NCBI RefSeq assembly: GCF_002954265.1
Contig: NZ_PPSL01000001.1
Span: 620,001 to 684,000, forward strand
Direction: 5' to 3'
Origin: Flavipsychrobacter stenotrophus
GTDB lineage: Bacteria; Bacteroidota; Bacteroidia; Chitinophagales; Chitinophagaceae
DNA length: 64,000 nucleotides
Shown: one piece after another, positions 52,144 to 60,865 of the stretch
Layout of the letters: the number at the start of each line of letters is the position of its first letter
Position numbering within the stretch: position 1 is the first letter of the stretch
Notes under the pieces: generated by a model
Seen by the model: the letters and a program-made list of their open reading frames with translations, nothing else
Told to the model about the DNA's origin: nothing
Database searches by the model: none
Position numbers and translations under genes: made by a program

Positions 52144-54243
52144 TTATTTCTTCGCCTTCTTCCTCAGCTTCTCAGCAAACTCATCCTTTACAGTATAGCC
52201 CACGCTCCTGGCCATCTGAACATATTTATAGGCCGCAGCGGCGTTGCCTACAGAATCGTAGGCTACTGATAGGTTGTAAGATGCCGATTGCTGTATTTCT
52301 TTCGATGGCATTTTTACTGCTGTTTCCCAGTCTTCAATGGCCAGTTTCATTTTGTTCTTGCTAAACTCCGCTACGCCGCGATAGAAATAGTAATAGGGGT
52401 TCGACGTGCTTATCTTCAATAATACATTGTATTGCAGTATGGCTGCATCGTTTTGGCCTGCCTGCACACTCTTAAATGCGGTCTCAGCATAGGTCTTTTC
52501 CACAGTTGTGTTATACCGTAGCGCTTGTATATATTGCTTAAATGCATTGATACTATCGCCGGTTCGGGTGAAGTTCAATGAACTGTCCAGGTGCACTTGG
52601 AACTGAGGGTCAATAGGTCTGTTGGTGGCATTTACCGGAATCATTCCTCCCGCAGTGCCGCTTTTCAATAGGTTGATCTGGTCGATTTTAGCATTTACTC
52701 TTTTGTCATTCATGTGCAGGGTCACCAACACGTTGTAGTTATCCATGGCTTTGTCTAATTCGCCTTTATCGAAATAGTAGTTGCCCAGCCATTTGTAGGA
52801 AAGCAATGCACGGTATGGATATTTGGCTATCGCATCGGACAGCAGTGTTTCTGCATCGTGCCATACAAAGGTGCGCTCATAGCACAGTTTACCGAGCAGC
52901 ACTGAAGCTACCAATACTGTTGCAATAATTATCTGTTTAAATGATGGTGCTTTTTTTGTGAGCTGAATTATTGACATTATCAGAAGGAGCAAAAGGCCAA
53001 TATAAGTTGCGTTGGAATATTCGTTCAACGAAAGAGAAAAACGCTCGTAGCACAGCTTGATCAGTATTGCAGAATATGCTGTGGCCGCAACACTAATTAT
53101 CCACTTTTTAGATGGGATTATCCTTATGGCTTCGTTTATTAAAAAGGCCAATAAGAAAAGCAATCCTATATACGCTACATATGAATACCTGTCTGACATG
53201 ATAGCTGCGCCAACTGATATGAATTGCAATACAAACATCACATTCACCACAAAGAACCCTATGCCAAAAGCAACCACAGGGAAGTATTCCCTGTATGTCT
53301 TCCAGGTGATGACCAATGGAAGCGTTACAAAAGCAATAGATATGAACGGTGCCAGGTAAAATATAGAAGGCAGATACCCCGATGTAAACCTGTAGGGATA
53401 AGGGTAGAAGGTAGACAGGTAAGTAGGGTTAAACAGCTTGGACAGGTACATAACAAAGCCATAAGAGGCATACATGAACCGCTCTTGTATACTTAGTGTG
53501 CTGAACGCAGCCACGGCCCCTGTCTTATTCTGAGTATAAAATGCAAAGCCGCCGCATAAAAGAGATATGGCAAAGAAGATGACCTTTTCAAGCACCAGTT
53601 TCTGTGAAAATTTCCTTTTGGCCAGCACATCTATACAAAGCAGCGACATAGGGAACACTACCGCCATAGGCTTAGAAAGGCAGGATGCAATAAATGCCAG
53701 CAGCGTTAACCAGTACCATTTCTTATGGCCCTCATTAATAAACCTGAGGTAGGCGAGCAACCCTAACACGTAAAAGAATGCATAGAGTACGTCTTTACGT
53801 TCGGCGATCCAGGCTACAGACTCCACGTGCATCGGGTGTATGCCGAACCACAAGGCGCCAAAACCGGCTATGAAGAGTTTACCCTTATCAGATACCTTTA
53901 TTAGTGAACAGAGCCCCCAGAAAAGAAAGAAAACCAATACTACGTTGGCAATGTGTATGAATATACTGGTGAGGTAGTAAGATTCTGGATTGAGGCCCGA
54001 GAAGTAATAGTTGAATGCCAGCGATAGCATACAAAGCGGGTGGTAGTTGTTCTTCGTGATGTCTTCGGTGAAGATCACCTTCAGGTTATCCCACGTCAAT
54101 GCCTTTATGTATGGGTCATTGGTTACATAGTAATCATCATCCCAATTGGTAAACTGGTTATGCCGGGTATAACTAAAGCAGATAAAAGTAACAATACATA
54201 GGACGGCTATAATTATCGCCTTCTTATTAAACAGAGCATTCAT
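52144..54243 (-). CDS. TMTC-like TPR membrane protein (GT-C type)
   Basis: A 699-residue protein with about a dozen hydrophobic helices over residues 10-455 and tetratricopeptide-like repeats in the C-terminal ~210 residues (ALLSYKWLGNYYFDKGELDK, YYFYRGVAEFSKNKMKLAIE). The first loop has NWDDDYYVTNDPYI, an acidic DDD-like motif expected of GT-C glycosyltransferases of the TMTC/PMT kind, and later HPMHVESVAWIAERKDVLY is typical of this group. It may glycosylate proteins outside the cytoplasm using a lipid-linked sugar. It is leftward like its neighbours. A TAAATTTG -7-like box lies at 54269-54276 (minus strand). Confidence 0.85.
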   Translation of the reverse strand: MNALFNKKAIIIAVLCIVTFICFSYTRHNQFTNWDDDYYVTNDPYIKALTWDNLKVIFTEDITKNNYHPLCMLSLAFNYYFSGLNPESYYLTSIFIHIANVVLVFFLFWGLCSLIKVSDKGKLFIAGFGALWFGIHPMHVESVAWIAERKDVLYAFFYVLGLLAYLRFINEGHKKWYWLTLLAFIASCLSKPMAVVFPMSLLCIDVLAKRKFSQKLVLEKVIFFAISLLCGGFAFYTQNKTGAVAAFSTLSIQERFMYASYGFVMYLSKLFNPTYLSTFYPYPYRFTSGYLPSIFYLAPFISIAFVTLPLVITWKTYREYFPVVAFGIGFFVVNVMFVLQFISVGAAIMSDRYSYVAYIGLLFLLAFLINEAIRIIPSKKWIISVAATAYSAILIKLCYERFSLSLNEYSNATYIGLLLLLIMSIIQLTKKAPSFKQIIIATVLVASVLLGKLCYERTFVWHDAETLLSDAIAKYPYRALLSYKWLGNYYFDKGELDKAMDNYNVLVTLHMNDKRVNAKIDQINLLKSGTAGGMIPVNATNRPIDPQFQVHLDSSLNFTRTGDSINAFKQYIQALRYNTTVEKTYAETAFKSVQAGQNDAAILQYNVLLKISTSNPYYYFYRGVAEFSKNKMKLAIEDWETAVKMPSKEIQQSASYNLSVAYDSVGNAAAAYKYVQMARSVGYTVKDEFAEKLRKKAKK

Positions 54244-54447
54244 TGAACTGGATTTACTTGTCGCGAACCAAATTTAATAACTAATAATAAACTGCCACTA
54301 ATTTTATTGTCAACTATTAATGCAATACTTGTAGGGGCTGAGCTTACCCCCGCACGGCACCGGGGTGTATTTGTTTACTACTCACTCAAACGATCCTTAT
54401 TTTCCTTTTATCCTGACCATCCGGATTCAGACAAACTGCGAAGACAA

Positions 54448-54476
54448 AAAAGAGGCGGGCACCGCCCGCCTCTTTT
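54448..54476 (-). terminator. Terminator of the M16 operon
   Basis: 13-bp perfect GC-rich stem AAAAGAGGCGGGC/GCCCGCCTCTTTT with a 3-nt loop, 24 bp past the stop of the second M16 gene; followed by T-rich sequence on the minus strand. Confidence 0.9.
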
Positions 54477-54499
54477 CAAACTAAATTTAATAGCTGCTG

Positions 54500-56590
54500 C
54501 TATTTAAACTCAGTTGCAGGTATGTTCTTGTTTACTTCTACGCTCTTTACAGTTGCGTCAAAGGTTTGTCCGCCGGCAGTTTGGCTGATCTTGTAAGCTA
54601 CCTTGTAACCATTGGTGCCAGGTACTTCTTTGTAATCATCATAATCTGTCATTTCCTGCTTTTCACCTTCGCCTGATATCTTTCTTACCAACAGGTTGGT
54701 AGCAGCATCATAATACTCAGTTGATTTCTTACCTTTCTTATCTACAATGTTCAGCACATAAGTTTCCTTGCCCTTAACATTTTCCATGCCTTTCAGCGTG
54801 CGCTTGATGCCATATTTAGCATCGTGCAGGTCAGCGGCAATATCAGCACTCTGCTTTACATCTTCAAGATCATCACCGGTGATGTCGTTCTTCTTGCCTT
54901 GTGATTCGCCATATCCCTTAGTGCCATCAAATACTTGCTTCTGTACTACCATGCTATTTTCGCCCATGCTAATAGAGATAGTTTGCTTGTACATGTTAGG
55001 TGCTTTCTTTGCTTCAACGATAGTCAATGGAGTACCCTGTATTTCAGCCGTCATGGTCAGCTTGATATCTTTGATGCCATTGATAGCTTTTTCACCACCT
55101 ATAGCCGCTATATATTTCTTATATACGTCAGCTGCTGTGACATTAGCAGGAACTGCCTTTGTTTCAGAAGGGGTAACCGGGTTACCAACATTGTCATAAT
55201 AATCGATCTTGCCATCGGCAGAGAAACGAGCCAACTTAGGCGCTACATCGTCTTTGCTACCCGCTACAACTATGTTAGCATGGTCAGGGCGAATGTACTT
55301 CTTAGCTACGGCCATTACATCATCTGCAGTTACTGCGCTCAGGTTCTTCAGGTAGTTCTGATAGAAATCTTTTGGCATATTGTAACGCTCAATGTTGATA
55401 GCATACTGTGCAACACGCTTAGGATCTTCCAAACCTATTGCGAAACCACCTGACAGGTAAGTGATTGAATTCTGCAAAGCAGTATCAGGTACACGCATTG
55501 TCTGCATAGACTTCATTTCGTCAAGCAAGGCTTCTACCGAGCTGTCAGATACTATGTTGCGGCACTTTACAGTTGCAGAAAAAGTACCCATCAGGTTATC
55601 TTCCTGCAAAGAAGAGTACGCACCATAAGTCCATGCGTGCTTCTCACGAAGATCAAGGAACAGACGGCCCTGTGAACCGCCACCCAATACGGTGTTAGCT
55701 ACACGAGCCTTGATAGCATCAGCAGAACCCGGCTTCAGGTCTACAGGGTAAGTAACGCTTACTACGCTTTGCACAGCTGCAGTACGTGGTGCAAAAGATA
55801 CCTTCGTCAGCTTAGTAGTAGCAATTTCGGGGATAGTATATGCACTAACAGGAACGTCCTGCTTGGCCCATCCGCCAAAATACTTCTCTATGATCGGCTT
55901 AATTTCTGCTACAGTTACGTCGCCTACAATTGCCATATAGGCTACGTTAGGACGGAAGTAAGTCTGGTAGTAGCGGTTTACGCGATCCAGCGATATTTTG
56001 CTGATCGTTGCTTCATTAGCTACTTCACCATAAGGGTGATTCTTACCAAAGTTCACAACAGCGCTTACGTTATTTACCATTGCATCACCATCGTTCTTCT
56101 GTGTTTCCAGGCCCGATAGTGCTTTCTTCTTTTCGGCATCCAGTTCGCTCTGCGGGATAGATGCATTCATAGCCACGTCGGCCATCAATTCAAATATCTT
56201 ATCCTGGTACTTCTTCAATCCGCTACCAGATATGCCTTCTGAATTAACGTTGATGTTCGCACCCATCTTGTCGATCTCGGCATTCAGCTGATCTTTTGTG
56301 CGTGTTTTTGTGCCTGACAATAATAGCTCAGACATCATATCGCGGTATCCGGCCATGTCGCCTTCCAGCTCAGGCTTAATATCCAGCTGAATGCTGCAAG
56401 AGATAACCGGCAATTTGTGGTTTTCAACCACATATACCTTCATGCCATTAGGTAGTGTGAAGCTCTCTGTCTTTCCCAGTTTTATTTCCGGAGCCGGACC
56501 GGGCTTCGGCTTAATACTGCGATCAAGCTGCTGTGCCCACGTAGCACCGCAAAGTGCTATAGAGAGTATGCTTAATGTTACTTTTTTCAT
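54500..56590 (-). CDS. M16 peptidase-like subunit lacking the zinc motif, with LolA-like tail
   Basis: A 696-residue exported protein (signal peptide MKKVTLSILSIALCGATWA) with two M16 halves over about 30-470. The zinc motif HxxEH is not present: the equivalent region reads AGYRDMMSELLLSGT. The substrate-binding Arg/Tyr motif is kept (LREKHAWTYGAYS). This is the non-catalytic R/Y partner of the heterodimeric M16 type. The last ~210 residues (AADVYKKYIAAIGGEKAING to the end) look like the beta-rich lipoprotein-localisation (LolA/LolB-like) fold. Its gene starts 41 bp after the catalytic subunit gene, so they form an operon. Confidence 0.88.
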   Translation of the reverse strand: MKKVTLSILSIALCGATWAQQLDRSIKPKPGPAPEIKLGKTESFTLPNGMKVYVVENHKLPVISCSIQLDIKPELEGDMAGYRDMMSELLLSGTKTRTKDQLNAEIDKMGANINVNSEGISGSGLKKYQDKIFELMADVAMNASIPQSELDAEKKKALSGLETQKNDGDAMVNNVSAVVNFGKNHPYGEVANEATISKISLDRVNRYYQTYFRPNVAYMAIVGDVTVAEIKPIIEKYFGGWAKQDVPVSAYTIPEIATTKLTKVSFAPRTAAVQSVVSVTYPVDLKPGSADAIKARVANTVLGGGSQGRLFLDLREKHAWTYGAYSSLQEDNLMGTFSATVKCRNIVSDSSVEALLDEMKSMQTMRVPDTALQNSITYLSGGFAIGLEDPKRVAQYAINIERYNMPKDFYQNYLKNLSAVTADDVMAVAKKYIRPDHANIVVAGSKDDVAPKLARFSADGKIDYYDNVGNPVTPSETKAVPANVTAADVYKKYIAAIGGEKAINGIKDIKLTMTAEIQGTPLTIVEAKKAPNMYKQTISISMGENSMVVQKQVFDGTKGYGESQGKKNDITGDDLEDVKQSADIAADLHDAKYGIKRTLKGMENVKGKETYVLNIVDKKGKKSTEYYDAATNLLVRKISGEGEKQEMTDYDDYKEVPGTNGYKVAYKISQTAGGQTFDATVKSVEVNKNIPATEFK

Positions 56591-56631
56591 TTCGAATATT
56601 TTAAAGCCCGCAGGCTGATTAATTGTTGTGA

Positions 56632-58041
56632 TTATTTCTTTTTTGGTGCTGCCTTATCTGTTGTTACAGGTGCCTTTGTTGAGGCTTTAGGAGTTCCTGT
56701 GTCCTTGCCCTTGTTCTCTTCGCTCTTAGGCAGGTAGTAAACTACCAGGCGGTTTTCCTTGGTCAGGTACTTGTTGGCAACTCTCTTTATATCTTCCTTA
56801 GTTACTTTCTTATAGCGGTCCAGCTCTGTATTGATCAGGTTAGCATCGCCCTGGAAAGTATAATAAGTAGCCAGGTTAGTAGCCACACCAATATCTTTCT
56901 GGTTCTGGCTGATGAAATCACTTTCGGCCTGGTTCTGCAACTTTATGTACTCTTCTTCTGTGATACCGTCTTTCTTTACTTTTTCTATTTCCGCAAGCAT
57001 AGACTGCTCCAGGTCTGCTGCCTTGATACCTACGTTAGCAATACCCAGCATTATGTTCAGGCCCGGTGCTTCATTGCCCAGATCGAACGCTGCTGCCTGT
57101 ACGGCTTTCTGCTGCTTGTCTACTATTTCCTTTTCAAAGCGTGAGCTCTTACCCTGAGATAACAACTGAGTCAACAGCTGTATAGCATAGTAATCGTCAG
57201 TGCCCTGCTTAGGGGTGTGGTAAGCCACTATAACTGCAGGCAACTGAACGTTATCATAGAAGTTAACGCGCTTTTCAGCTTTCTGCTCCGGCTCTACAAC
57301 AGTAGGGCGGGGTATAGCCATAGTACCCTTAGGTATATCGCCATAGTACTTAGCTATCAGGTTCTTTGCCTGCTCTTCGGTGAAATCACCTGAGATAACC
57401 AATACCGCATTGTTAGGTACATAGAACGTCTTGTAGAAGTTCATGAACTCGCCCAGTGTAGCCTGGTCTATATATTGTTCCTTACCAATAGGGCTCCATT
57501 TGTAAGGGTAGGTAGTGTAAGCGTTTTCGAAGATCACATTGATCAACTGGCCATACGGACGGTTGTCATAGCTCTGCTTCTTTTCTTCCTTTACTACTTT
57601 ACGCTGTGTTTCCACACCAATATCATCGATCTTGGCATGCAGCATGCGCTCAGACTCCATCCACAAAGCCATTTCCAGCTGGTTAGATGGCAATATTTCA
57701 AAATAGAACGTACGATCCTGCGTTGTGTTGGCGTTCAACTGGCCACCGGCTGCCTGAATGAATTTCATGTATTCACCACGCTTGATGTTATCACTACCTT
57801 CGAACAACAGGTGCTCAAAGAAGTGAGCGAAACCCGTGCGCTGCGGATCTTCGTTTTTAGAACCTACATGGTACATAACCGAAACCGCTACTATAGGTGT
57901 AGAGTGGTCTTCCTGTAGGATCACGTGAAGCCCGTTGGGCAAATTGTATTCGGTAAATTTAATGGTGGCTTTAGCTTGCTGTGCACTCATGGTGAGCATA
58001 GAAGCTCCCAACAGCAGGCTATAAAAAGCATTTCGCTTCAT
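56632..58041 (-). CDS. M16 family zinc peptidase, catalytic subunit
   Basis: A 469-residue exported metallopeptidase (signal peptide around YSLLLGASMLTMSAQQA, cleaved near AKA). The inverted zinc motif is intact in HFFEHLLFEG (His73, Glu76, His77) with the supporting glutamate in VVKEEKKQ. It pairs with the zinc-less subunit encoded next, as in two-chain processing peptidases; the complex would degrade peptides in the periplasm. The C-terminal Lys/Thr/Pro-rich tail (KDTGTPKASTKAPVTT) is low-complexity. A TATTTTTG -7-like box lies at 58061-58068 (minus strand), about 20 bp upstream of the start. Confidence 0.93.
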   Translation of the reverse strand: MKRNAFYSLLLGASMLTMSAQQAKATIKFTEYNLPNGLHVILQEDHSTPIVAVSVMYHVGSKNEDPQRTGFAHFFEHLLFEGSDNIKRGEYMKFIQAAGGQLNANTTQDRTFYFEILPSNQLEMALWMESERMLHAKIDDIGVETQRKVVKEEKKQSYDNRPYGQLINVIFENAYTTYPYKWSPIGKEQYIDQATLGEFMNFYKTFYVPNNAVLVISGDFTEEQAKNLIAKYYGDIPKGTMAIPRPTVVEPEQKAEKRVNFYDNVQLPAVIVAYHTPKQGTDDYYAIQLLTQLLSQGKSSRFEKEIVDKQQKAVQAAAFDLGNEAPGLNIMLGIANVGIKAADLEQSMLAEIEKVKKDGITEEEYIKLQNQAESDFISQNQKDIGVATNLATYYTFQGDANLINTELDRYKKVTKEDIKRVANKYLTKENRLVVYYLPKSEENKGKDTGTPKASTKAPVTTDKAAPKKK

Positions 58042-58249
58042 AATTTGTTGAAATTTGCGTCAAAAATAGTCATTGGCGGCATATGTAGGTGGTATCACCC
58101 TAAAAATTCCCCCTATTTTTCACTTTGGTGGGTTGAACTGTCTGAACTGTGATGGCAGTGATTGAATGATGGGCTATGAATTAATGAGGGGTATAGCAAA
58201 GAACGCAAAGGCTATTAGGTTTTGGAGCGCGCCAAGATTTGATGTTTAT

Positions 58250-58870
58250 TTCCCGGTAACTTGCCCGATGGGTTGTCTGAACCATGATTTATAGGATTTA
58301 AGGATGCCCGATTGATGCTTTTTTAAAGAGGACCGGTCCGATGGCTGTTAGTCAGAAGACACAACAGCGGCGAACGCGGAGGTGATTCGTGGGTGATGCC
58401 CGATGGAAATGAAATTCTAATCGGGCATTGGGGTTGTGTAAGTTGTTGGTTGTCATTTGGTTGTGGTTTTGGGTTATGCCCGATTGTGCCCGATGGGTGT
58501 TTGGTTGTGCTCAGTTGCTTTATCCAACCGCTTATTTTCTTTCTTTGTGCAGCCGTCCCGCAATAAGCGGGATAAACTCCAAAAGAAACAAACCTGCCTG
58601 CCGGCAGGCAGGGAAAGCGGCATCCCGAAGGCTTTCGATAAACTCAGGATGACAAGCTCCGCACGCAAAAGGAGCCAGGCTGCGCATTGTTGTGGTTGGC
58701 CAGACCGCTCTTCGCAAGCTCAGCCAACGCTTCTAGTTCGGCCGCCGTTGTCTTGAAATTTATGGTGATGCCCGATGGAAATGAAATTTTAATCGGGCAT
58801 CGGTTTGGTGTAAGTTGTTGTTTTTCATGTGGTTGTGATTTTGGGGGATGCCCGATCGTGCCCGATAAAA
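58250..58870. repeat. Tandem intergenic repeat island, copy 2
   Basis: A second copy of the island at 3160-3900. It has a partial unit, a full unit (about 58429-58800) and the start of another. Hairpins with ATGCCCGAT/ATCGGGCAT arms lie at 58396-58428 and 58768-58800, and the GGTTGGCCAGACCGCTCTTC block is conserved. Several overlapping open frames on both strands are products of the repeat. Confidence 0.8.
58593..58612. repeat. 20-bp perfect palindrome
   Basis: CCTGCCTGCCGGCAGGCAGG, inserted in the variable part of the island 2 unit and absent from the corresponding place in island 1. Confidence 0.8.
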
Positions 58871-58965
58871 TGAGGGCTGGGAGCGAAAGTGCGGAGAGCG
58901 ATTTGGTGGGCTATGAACTATTGTGTTGCATTAGATTTTTTATTGATTGTCTGGTGTTGTTGGGT

Positions 58966-59120
58966 GGTTTTCCGCCAATGTGTGTTTTTTGCGTTTCCGG
59001 CAGTTTTTTTTGGTGCGTTTCCTACCTGTTTCTTTGTGGTAGGGTGTTTCCGCTGTTTTCAGAAATTGCCAGTTTCCGCAGTTTTCCGCAGTTTTTCTGC
59101 ACTTTTCCGCCAGTTCTTGC
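58966..59120. repeat. TTTCCGC-rich array, copy 2
   Basis: Matches 4051-4199 in two long blocks (58966-59023 and 59068-59096) with TTTTCCGCCA and CCGCAGTTTTCCGCAG motifs. Sits just after repeat island 2, as copy 1 sits after island 1. Confidence 0.6.
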
Positions 59121-59398
59121 TAGTTTGAGACAATAATTTTCAAGTGAAAGGAACAGCTTGATGCCTTATTAGACGCATAAAGTGATTGTTGGTATCGGGT
59201 GCAATTTACAATGGCATTGTAATATGGAAAAGAACATTAACAAAATGTGGATATCTTTAGGAAAGTTGGCTGATGGGCATGTGGTTTGTAATTATATTGG
59301 TAACTTGTTTAGGGGAATCGCGAGATTTCTTACCAGTCGAGCTAAGTCGGTAGACTTTGCTCAGCATACCGGTGTGATGCGCGTTTTGTATTTTACAG
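59121..59398. other. Gene-free sequence after the array
   Basis: Nothing clear except a degraded REP-like piece near 59330-59375 (GAGCTAAGTCGGTAGACTTTG). A 78-codon frame here has no supporting features. Confidence 0.35.
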
Positions 59399-59836
59399 TC
59401 ACCTTACGATTAAGTTAAAGTTGGGCGCTCTATAACATATACTATCGCCAGGTTTAAGTACCATAATATTTTCGAAGAACAAATGACTTCGCTCTGCCAG
59501 GTTTATTTGCTCTATCAATTGCTTGGGAATCAAGTTGCCATCAATGATTTGGCCGGGTACATAATTACCATGGCCGACCAAGTGCGAAAGTTCATAATAG
59601 CCAACTTTGCTTCGGTTGTCTGGAGAAAGTACGACTAAGCCGTTTAAAACATCTTTAATGAAGTCCTGTCTGGTGCATTCAACATCAAAACCAGATAGCC
59701 GAACCGTTAGTGAACTGTCTATGTCATTGTGATGTCTTGGGGGACCGTGAAATTTTGTTTCAGGGAGCTTCTTTGGTTGTGCAATGACTACAATATACAC
59801 GAGACACAACAACACAATAATGTGAACAATTTTCAT
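59399..59836 (-). CDS. Small exported hypothetical protein
   Basis: A 145-residue protein with a signal peptide (MKIVHIIVLLCLVYIVVIA, cut before QPKK). The mature part has no recognised domain: a His-rich GPPRHHNDID near the start, one cysteine in FDVECTRQDF and one in DSICYRAPN that could form a disulfide, and GHGNYVPGQ in the middle. It stands alone between REP-like sequence and a HAD phosphatase gene on the other strand. Function unknown. Confidence 0.6.
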   Translation of the reverse strand: MKIVHIIVLLCLVYIVVIAQPKKLPETKFHGPPRHHNDIDSSLTVRLSGFDVECTRQDFIKDVLNGLVVLSPDNRSKVGYYELSHLVGHGNYVPGQIIDGNLIPKQLIEQINLAERSHLFFENIMVLKPGDSICYRAPNFNLIVR

Positions 59837-60006
59837 AACGTGAATCTACATACTTTTCGCTCACGAAAATTACCCCTCCCCAGCTCGACGTAGTCTATTC
59901 ACAAAAAACAAATGAAACGGATGCTAAGCGAAGAGTATTGACTTCGGTCAGCATAGCAATTCAATATTGTCTTTATGATGTTAGGTTACAAAGTAGATTT
60001 TTAACT

Positions 60007-60037
60007 TTTACCATACCACCATTACCACCTATTTTTG
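60007..60037 (+). promoter_or_regulatory. Promoter of the HAD phosphatase gene
   Basis: TTTA (60007-60010), a 19-bp spacer and TATTTTTG (60030-60037), one mismatch from consensus. The ATG at 60045 follows after only 7 bp, so the transcript would be nearly leaderless. Confidence 0.5.
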
Positions 60038-60044
60038 CAGCGAA

Positions 60045-60698
60045 ATGATCACTACAGTTATATATGATATGGATGGCCTGTTACTGGATACGGAGCCACT
60101 ATGGGGAGAGAGTATGCTGCGCATAGCAGGTAACAACAATATTAATATTACCGCCAAACAGTTTAAAGAAACTACCGGGCTGCGCATATACGAGGTTACC
60201 GACCATTGGGCCATACATTATCCCTGGGAGGGTAAGACCGCCCGGGAAGTTGCTGATGAGATATTAGAAGATATTATAGACTCTTCTAAAAAGCACGGTA
60301 TTGTGCTGAAGGGAGTAGAGCAATCATTACAATTATTGAGGGCCAATAATTATAAGATAGGCCTGGCATCATCGTCGGCCAGGCGTATGATAGATGAACT
60401 GATTGCTCATTTCGGGCTTACTCATTATTTTGATGTGATCACTTCTGCAGATGCGGTGGAGTTGGGCAAGCCTCACCCGGCTGTGTTTCTTCATTGTGCG
60501 CAATTGCTTGATTCTAAACCACATGAGTGCCTTGTGCTGGAAGATTCTGTAAATGGTATGATAGCAGGTAAGGCCGCACGTATGAAGGTTGTAGTAGTTC
60601 CCGATGCGCTACATTTCAATGATCCCCGTTTCTCCATAGCTGATGCTAAACTGAACAGCCTGGAGGAATTTGATATGGATTTTGTGAAGGGATTTTGA
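60045..60698 (+). CDS. HAD-family sugar-phosphate phosphatase (HxpB-like)
   Basis: A 217-residue haloacid dehalogenase hydrolase of subfamily IA. Motif I YDMDGLLLDTEPLW has the catalytic Asp8 and Asp10; a helical cap (about 18-85) follows. Motif II is in GLASSSARRM, motif III in ELGKPHPAVFL (Lys), and motif IV is LEDSVNGMIAGKAA. The LLLDTEPLW start and the SVNG block match hexitol/2-deoxyglucose-6-phosphate phosphatases (YniC/HxpB) more than beta-phosphoglucomutase, but substrate cannot be fixed by sequence alone. It stands alone and ends in a palindromic element. Confidence 0.92.
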   Translation: MITTVIYDMDGLLLDTEPLWGESMLRIAGNNNINITAKQFKETTGLRIYEVTDHWAIHYPWEGKTAREVADEILEDIIDSSKKHGIVLKGVEQSLQLLRANNYKIGLASSSARRMIDELIAHFGLTHYFDVITSADAVELGKPHPAVFLHCAQLLDSKPHECLVLEDSVNGMIAGKAARMKVVVVPDALHFNDPRFSIADAKLNSLEEFDMDFVKGF

Positions 60699-60736
60699 GG
60701 GCAAAATTCAACCGCAACGGTAATCAAACTACTCTG

Positions 60737-60852
60737 GTAGAGAAGCATAATTGCGTCTCCTAAGCGGTAGGGAACTGTATCTACATTATATACATCAGTA
60801 AAGCGTCCATCACCAATTGTGCTATGTGGAGACGCAATTATGCAATCTCTAC
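60737..60852. repeat. Inverted-repeat element between convergent genes
   Basis: About 24-bp near-perfect inverted arms (GTAGAGAAGCATAATTGCGT at left; GACGCAATTATGCAATCTCT within the right) enclose 66 bp without coding potential. The arm sequence also occurs as a compact palindrome at 20421-20446. It lies between the ends of the HAD and adhesin genes and could serve as a terminator for both. Confidence 0.75.
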
Positions 60853-60865
60853 GTGCTTGTTGCTA

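Noticed and set aside
59182-59418. 78-codon plus-strand frame
   Set aside because: No family match, crosses a REP-like piece and overlaps the end of the opposite-strand gene.
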